Assembly (NCBI GenBank): GCA_019055375.1
Contig: JAHQIW010007094.1
Coordinates: forward strand, 62,001-126,000
Direction: 5' to 3'
From: Parelaphostrongylus tenuis
Taxonomy: Eukaryota; Nematoda; Chromadorea; Rhabditida; Metastrongylidae
DNA: 64,000 bases
Shown: positions 60,050 through 64,000 of the stretch, in pieces
Position numbering within the stretch: the first letter of the stretch is position 1
Layout: each line of letters begins with the position of its first letter
The notes under the pieces: generated by a model
Told to the model about the DNA's origin: nothing
The model's database searches: none
The model's input: only the letters and a program-made list of their open reading frames with translations
Position numbers and translations under genes: made by a program

Positions 60050-60345
60050 CTATAACATCGACTGTTTTTTGAACCTCGCAATAAACATTCAAAATAACTC
60101 CAAAAAAGAATGATTGAAGTCTAAACGAGGTCGGTACGCCAGTGCCATACACTGGTGTTTCGGAGATTTCAGCCTCCTCGTCAGTGACCTCTGCCCCACA
60201 TTAAGCCCCTCCTTGCTACAATGCAGGGCTTGATGTGGAGCGGGGGTCACTGACGAGGAAGCCGAAACCTCCGAAATACCAGTGTATGGCACTGGCGTAC
60301 CGACCTCGTTTAGGCTTTAGGAATTCTTTTTTTCTGAATTGTATT
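60050..60345. mobile_element. Hairpin element, family H, complete copy
   Basis: GAGGTCGGTACGCCAGTGCC, ATACACTGGTGTTTCGGAG, CCTCCTCGTCAGTGACC and CCCCACATTAAGCCC on the left are mirrored by GGGCTTGATGTGG, GGTCACTGACGAGGA, CTCCGAAATACCAGTGTAT and GGCACTGGCGTACCGACCTC on the right. Outer words AACATTCAAAATAACTCC are shared with 12660 and 43500. Confidence 0.88.
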
Positions 60346-60349
60346 CATT

Positions 60350-61555
60350 AATCTTAGGCATGATTCTTGCATCATAATGTTTATCGTCCAAGAACTATGT
60401 ATTATCTTTATATGAAGACAAAATCGGAATTAATATCAATTCAAACGTCATTCACTCTTTCGGAAGGGCACTATTTTTGGCTGGCGGGTGGTTTACATTG
60501 TACAAATATCAGCGCGGGCTACGATAAGGCTAGTATTCATGAAAAGAAACTAGATTTAAAGAAACCTTATTTCCACTAAAAATGGAAATCACTGTATAGA
60601 ACCTCTATTAGACTTTTCTCTATCAAAGAGAACGCTCATGTGTCCTGAAAATTCTCATTTACGTAGATTTAAGAAGGTTTCTTATAAAGTTAAGTCCAAT
60701 GTCAGAATCCTTGTTTCTCAAGCTACTGAATGATTATGAAAATATGTATAAAATAAGATGAAGATTTGCAATAAGAGTTGGAATTATGTTTCTTCACAGC
60801 AGTCGAGCATATCATTAGAAGATCATGAATTTTTGGGACTTAGGGACGTTTTTATTTGCTATAAAACACTTTTATGGAAGCCTTTTCAAAGAAATTTCAT
60901 TTTGTGGTGACGACAAAATCCTCTTAGTAATTTATTTTAGCTATATAAGCACCGTTCATTGAGAAAGCGCCTTTTCGTTTGCCGTTTTCGCCCGAACGAG
61001 AGAGACACGAGTATGTTAAAAAATATACGTCGTCTCAAAAGGGTTTAATATGCAATCAAAGAAACGACGGCAACAGAGAGTGCAGGTAGAAAACCTAGTG
61101 GAACATACATACAGGATTTCCATGTATTTCATAGTACAAGAAAAATTGTACAGCTAAAGTGGAAAATAGTTAGAAAAACATATGAAGTTCAACTGTCAAG
61201 TTTATACGTGTAGGTCAGAGGGTGAAGGATACATAATCGGTGTTTATCAGTTCTATATAACGCACTATGCATTCGATTCAATTCGTGCCATCGATTAGGT
61301 GACGTTGATGTCCAGCAGGACATATAGCTGCTGAACGAACAATGCCGAAAGAATGACGGGTTTTGTGATATTCCGACGAACAAGAACGAGGAAACGACAA
61401 TCTGTGCACTACACAACACCGAGTAACCAATGTTCCACTTCCAAAGAAATATAAGATAATTTATAAAACCATATGCGACCCATTTTTCTCGAATTATTAG
61501 CAGAAGCAAAGTTCTGAGCAGGCAACTCTTTGTATAGTAAAGAATAGAAGATAGT
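60350..61555. other. No gene recognised; SINE 1 tail piece
   Basis: CGCACTATGCATTCGATTCA and GATTAGGTGACG at 61260-61310 are a tail fragment of SINE family 1. A GTGACGACAAAAT word at 60907 also occurs at 35870. Confidence 0.4.
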
Positions 61556-61559
61556 TGAA

Positions 61560-61868
61560 ATGCAAGGATATCTCGGTCCTGTTTCATGTTCTTTGGACTG
61601 TATGAAATTTCGAGTCGCAGCCGTCGTGTTAGAAAGCGTATTCGAAAAGGCGGTGACCTTCAACCAACCGCAATCACCCTCTGGTGGTGTCATGTGTCGT
61701 ATCTCTTTTGAGTGGCATGACCTTGATGATTTGTGGTATCACTACAATAAACCCAATGTTTTAGACCACCATCGGTCAACCGATTATTTGTATGCAGTAA
61801 ATGTCACAGCTGTTCCCAGAAATTCCAAGCTAAATGAGAAGATCAGTAGAATGTTTCCATGCTTTTGA
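61560..61868 (+). CDS. Unidentified open frame of 102 codons
   Basis: True ATG start and TGA stop, mixed codon usage, five cysteines and the segment MCRISFEWHDLDDLWYHY. The antisense strand is also partly open (61409-61693). It ends a few bases before a mariner remnant. No splice or family evidence; could be chance or part of an unknown mobile element. Confidence 0.22.
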   Translation: MQGYLGPVSCSLDCMKFRVAAVVLESVFEKAVTFNQPQSPSGGVMCRISFEWHDLDDLWYHYNKPNVLDHHRSTDYLYAVNVTAVPRNSKLNEKISRMFPCF

Positions 61869-61872
61869 TATT

Positions 61873-62835
61873 AAGCCCTCCCATAAGTTTTGACACTAGA
61901 GCATTGAGCGCAAAATTTTCATCCAGAAATTATTAAATTGCTCAACAACACTATTCAATGTACTCGCCACCAACCTGAACACATTTCTGTCATTTCTCAG
62001 GCAGCCTATCAATATCGCTTTGTGCAGAATTTCTGAGCTTTCTTTTGGTACGAATTTGTACATACTTGCCGCATCATGTCCGCTCATAAAACACTTATCT
62101 CAATTTACTGCTTTGCGATGCAAAATGGGACACGATGCACAGTCCACGTGAGAACATCAACCGTGCAAAGACACAAGGATGTGCCCAGGACAACAGTGCT
62201 TCAGTTCTTGGCTGAGTTTTGAACAGTCAACGTCATCCGATCCAATGACTGCCACCAGGCCACCGAGGAACCTCTAACTCCTCTTCTAAATCATAATTGC
62301 GCCAGAAGCTATGCCCATCACTTTTGGGACCAGACCGGGCCGATTTACTAGACTTGCTGCCAGCTGACGATCAACACCAAACGCTACTTTGAGCATCCGA
62401 ATCGCGGCAATCGGACCTTGTTACGTCGACGTCGCCGCAATCTCATCCTGCCTCAAGACAACGCAAGACTGAATGTCGCCAAATTGACTAGGAAGATGTT
62501 AAACGAACAGGGATGGGATCTGTGGATCATCCGCAGTCTGCTCTTGCTTGTCTCCGTTTGACCGCCACCTCTTCCGGTCGCTGGAGCACTTCCTAAGCAA
62601 GAAGAAGTTGCGAAACATCAATCATTTGCGTCGAGGATTGACAACATTCTTTGAATCCATGAATGATGCGTGCCATGAGCGCGATATTGATTCGTTGCCT
62701 AAAAGATGGCAGAAATATGTTTAGACTGATGGTGGATACTTTAAATTGGTGATGTTAGGCAATTCTAATTACTTGTAGTAAATGAAATTGGTGCTCTTGC
62801 TCTAGTGCCAAAGTTTATGGAAAGACTTAGTGTAT
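61873..62835 (+). pseudogene. Mariner remnant with inverted C-terminal segment
   Basis: Plus frames: GPIY stop, LPAxQLTINTKRYFEHPNRG-type region (TINTKRYFEHPNRGNRTLLR), LILPQDNARLNVAKLTRKML (second catalytic D), then after a frameshift FRSLEHFLSKKKLRNINHLR, TTFFESMND and LPKRWQKYV. The left 200 bp (61873-62080) is a minus-strand copy of a transposase 3' end (FVPKESSEILHKA), with TIR-like CCCATAAGTTTTGACACTAG mirrored at 62811 (CTAGTGCCAAAGTTTATGG). Confidence 0.82.
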
Positions 62836-64000
62836 AACGCCTTGCGGTGTTCAGCATCCCTACGGACTCAAGACCACAGTTTTCAGCCTTTACGGACTTG
62901 TTGCCTATTTGACGATAAACGATTATTTTTCCGCAAACTAGAGGATAATACGGATTGCTATTAGGACATGATTGTGGAGGCGACTTTGCTCTGTCGCTCT
63001 AGGACTATAAGAGGTTTATATGCTACAGTCAACTATAAGTTATTATTGCCTGTGATACAGTTATTGCTGTTTCACTTGGAAGTGTTGTGCAGCTTACTGC
63101 GAGCTTAATTCCGTTCCTTTTATGCCAGCTTAGTCGAAGCGATAAGTATAAACCATCATAACAATGGTAATGAAATAATAACCGACTATTTGTTATGTTA
63201 ACAATTTAACGATGTTGTTCGGGGAAAAAGTTTTTTGCAGGATTTCAAACACAGAATAAGTTTCTGTTGGTTGATCGCCAGCACAAAATTCTTCAGGTAA
63301 AATATTGACTGATTAGAAAATCGCCAAGAAACGTCTTGTCTGTAAAAATAAACCATCAGAAAAGAATTCATACATATTGTGGCCAGACTGGCCCCTCATG
63401 GAGTCCCGTATGATTGTGTTGAATAAATACTACGCCCTGATATATGTTATTGGCGTAACATGATATCCTTTATAAGAGTGACTACGCTTGGAGAATATTC
63501 ACTTGAGAGAAGAACATTTGTCCTCTGTAATTGTCGCCCCCTTTACCAGTCGCTAAGGATTTGTAGTTTTTTTTGAACTAACGGCGTTTTCAATTTGTCT
63601 TAAGTATTTTACTAATATTTTTTAACAAAAATTTGCCTTACATTTGAAACGCTTGAATCAAAACTCCCATAGAGCTAAGGAAGTTGGTAGCAATTCCGCT
63701 TGGAGTAAGCTCGCTCGCTTTCTTCAATCCACAAAAATTGGCGAGTGATTGTTATAAAAATCTAGGAATGTTTCACCATGGTAATCTAGGAACTCCAAGG
63801 AGAATCGAGCTGATCAGCACTGAGTGACATTCATAATGAAAACGAGAACGAAATCCAAAGCTGCAACAAACCCACAATCATATGATATTTTGGCGCCAAC
63901 TTAAGTAAAACGTGAAGTACTGTGAATTTATTCAAATATTTGAGAATTATACAAGTTTACTCGCAGTGCATTGTGTATATTTAAGTACTATAATTTTTCG
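62836..64000. other. No gene recognised
   Basis: AT-rich sequence to the end of the window; no motif, repeat family or splice-flanked exon identified. Confidence 0.4.

Noticed and set aside
1..64000. CRISPR array, bacterial operon, phage or plasmid functions
   Set aside because: Introns, spliced exons, SINEs and nematode-type gene families make this nuclear eukaryotic DNA; no direct-repeat/spacer array is present.

Overview
This is a window of an AT-rich, intron-rich, repeat-laden eukaryotic nuclear genome, and almost certainly a nematode. Acceptors read TTTCAG, one gene encodes a nematode-type 7TM chemoreceptor, another encodes cysteine modules of the nematode MIG-18 kind, and the mobile DNA is mariner, RTE and tRNA-derived SINEs. 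A clade V strongylid (hookworm-like) worm is my inference. I see no bacterial operon, CRISPR array, rRNA or intact tRNA gene.

Two protein-coding loci can be assembled by hand, both on the minus strand. (1) At about 79-10987 lies a broken or incompletely recovered serpentine receptor of the Sra superfamily. TM2-TM4, TM6-TM7 and the C-terminus are readable; TM1 and TM5/third loop were not found. (2) At 45998-57926 lies a secreted protein of ten exons. A signal peptide is followed by three repeated cysteine modules resembling the fibronectin-type-I-like domain of MIG-18 relatives. Every exon phase closes (1056 nt with one donor choice, 999 nt with another), and one exon is only 29 nt. A further minus-strand terminal exon (38728-39078, with AATAAA 78 nt downstream of the stop) and a trans-splice-like first exon (41186-41240) mark at least one more gene, of unknown family.

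The rest is mostly transposon debris. 12.7-14.6 kb: hairpin element and a decayed RTE reverse transcriptase. 15.3-16.9, 26.0, 28.1, 39.1, 42.6 kb and elsewhere: one SINE family with a 70-nt tRNA-like head. 18.8-19.3 and 49.7-50.1 kb: a foldback family with arms of about 220 bp in the better copy. 22.6-23.1, 26.4, 44.8-45.9, 56.8 and 58.4-58.7 kb: a second foldback family. 43.5 kb: a near-perfect palindrome. 20.6-21.2 and 29.5-30.05 kb: internally deleted mariners with matching ends. 10.0-10.6, 54.8-55.7, 56.1-56.7 and 61.9-62.8 kb: mariner transposase pseudogenes. 32.6-33.0 and 39.6-40.2 kb: LTR-retrotransposon-like pieces.

The genes are far apart and share no visible pathway: one is a sensory membrane receptor, the other an extracellular-matrix-type secreted protein. 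Introns carry most of the repeats (intron 1 of the secreted gene is 5 kb of mariner, foldback and SINE DNA). I found no convincing novel multi-gene system. The most unusual content is the set of palindromic and foldback elements and the fully phased multi-module secreted gene.
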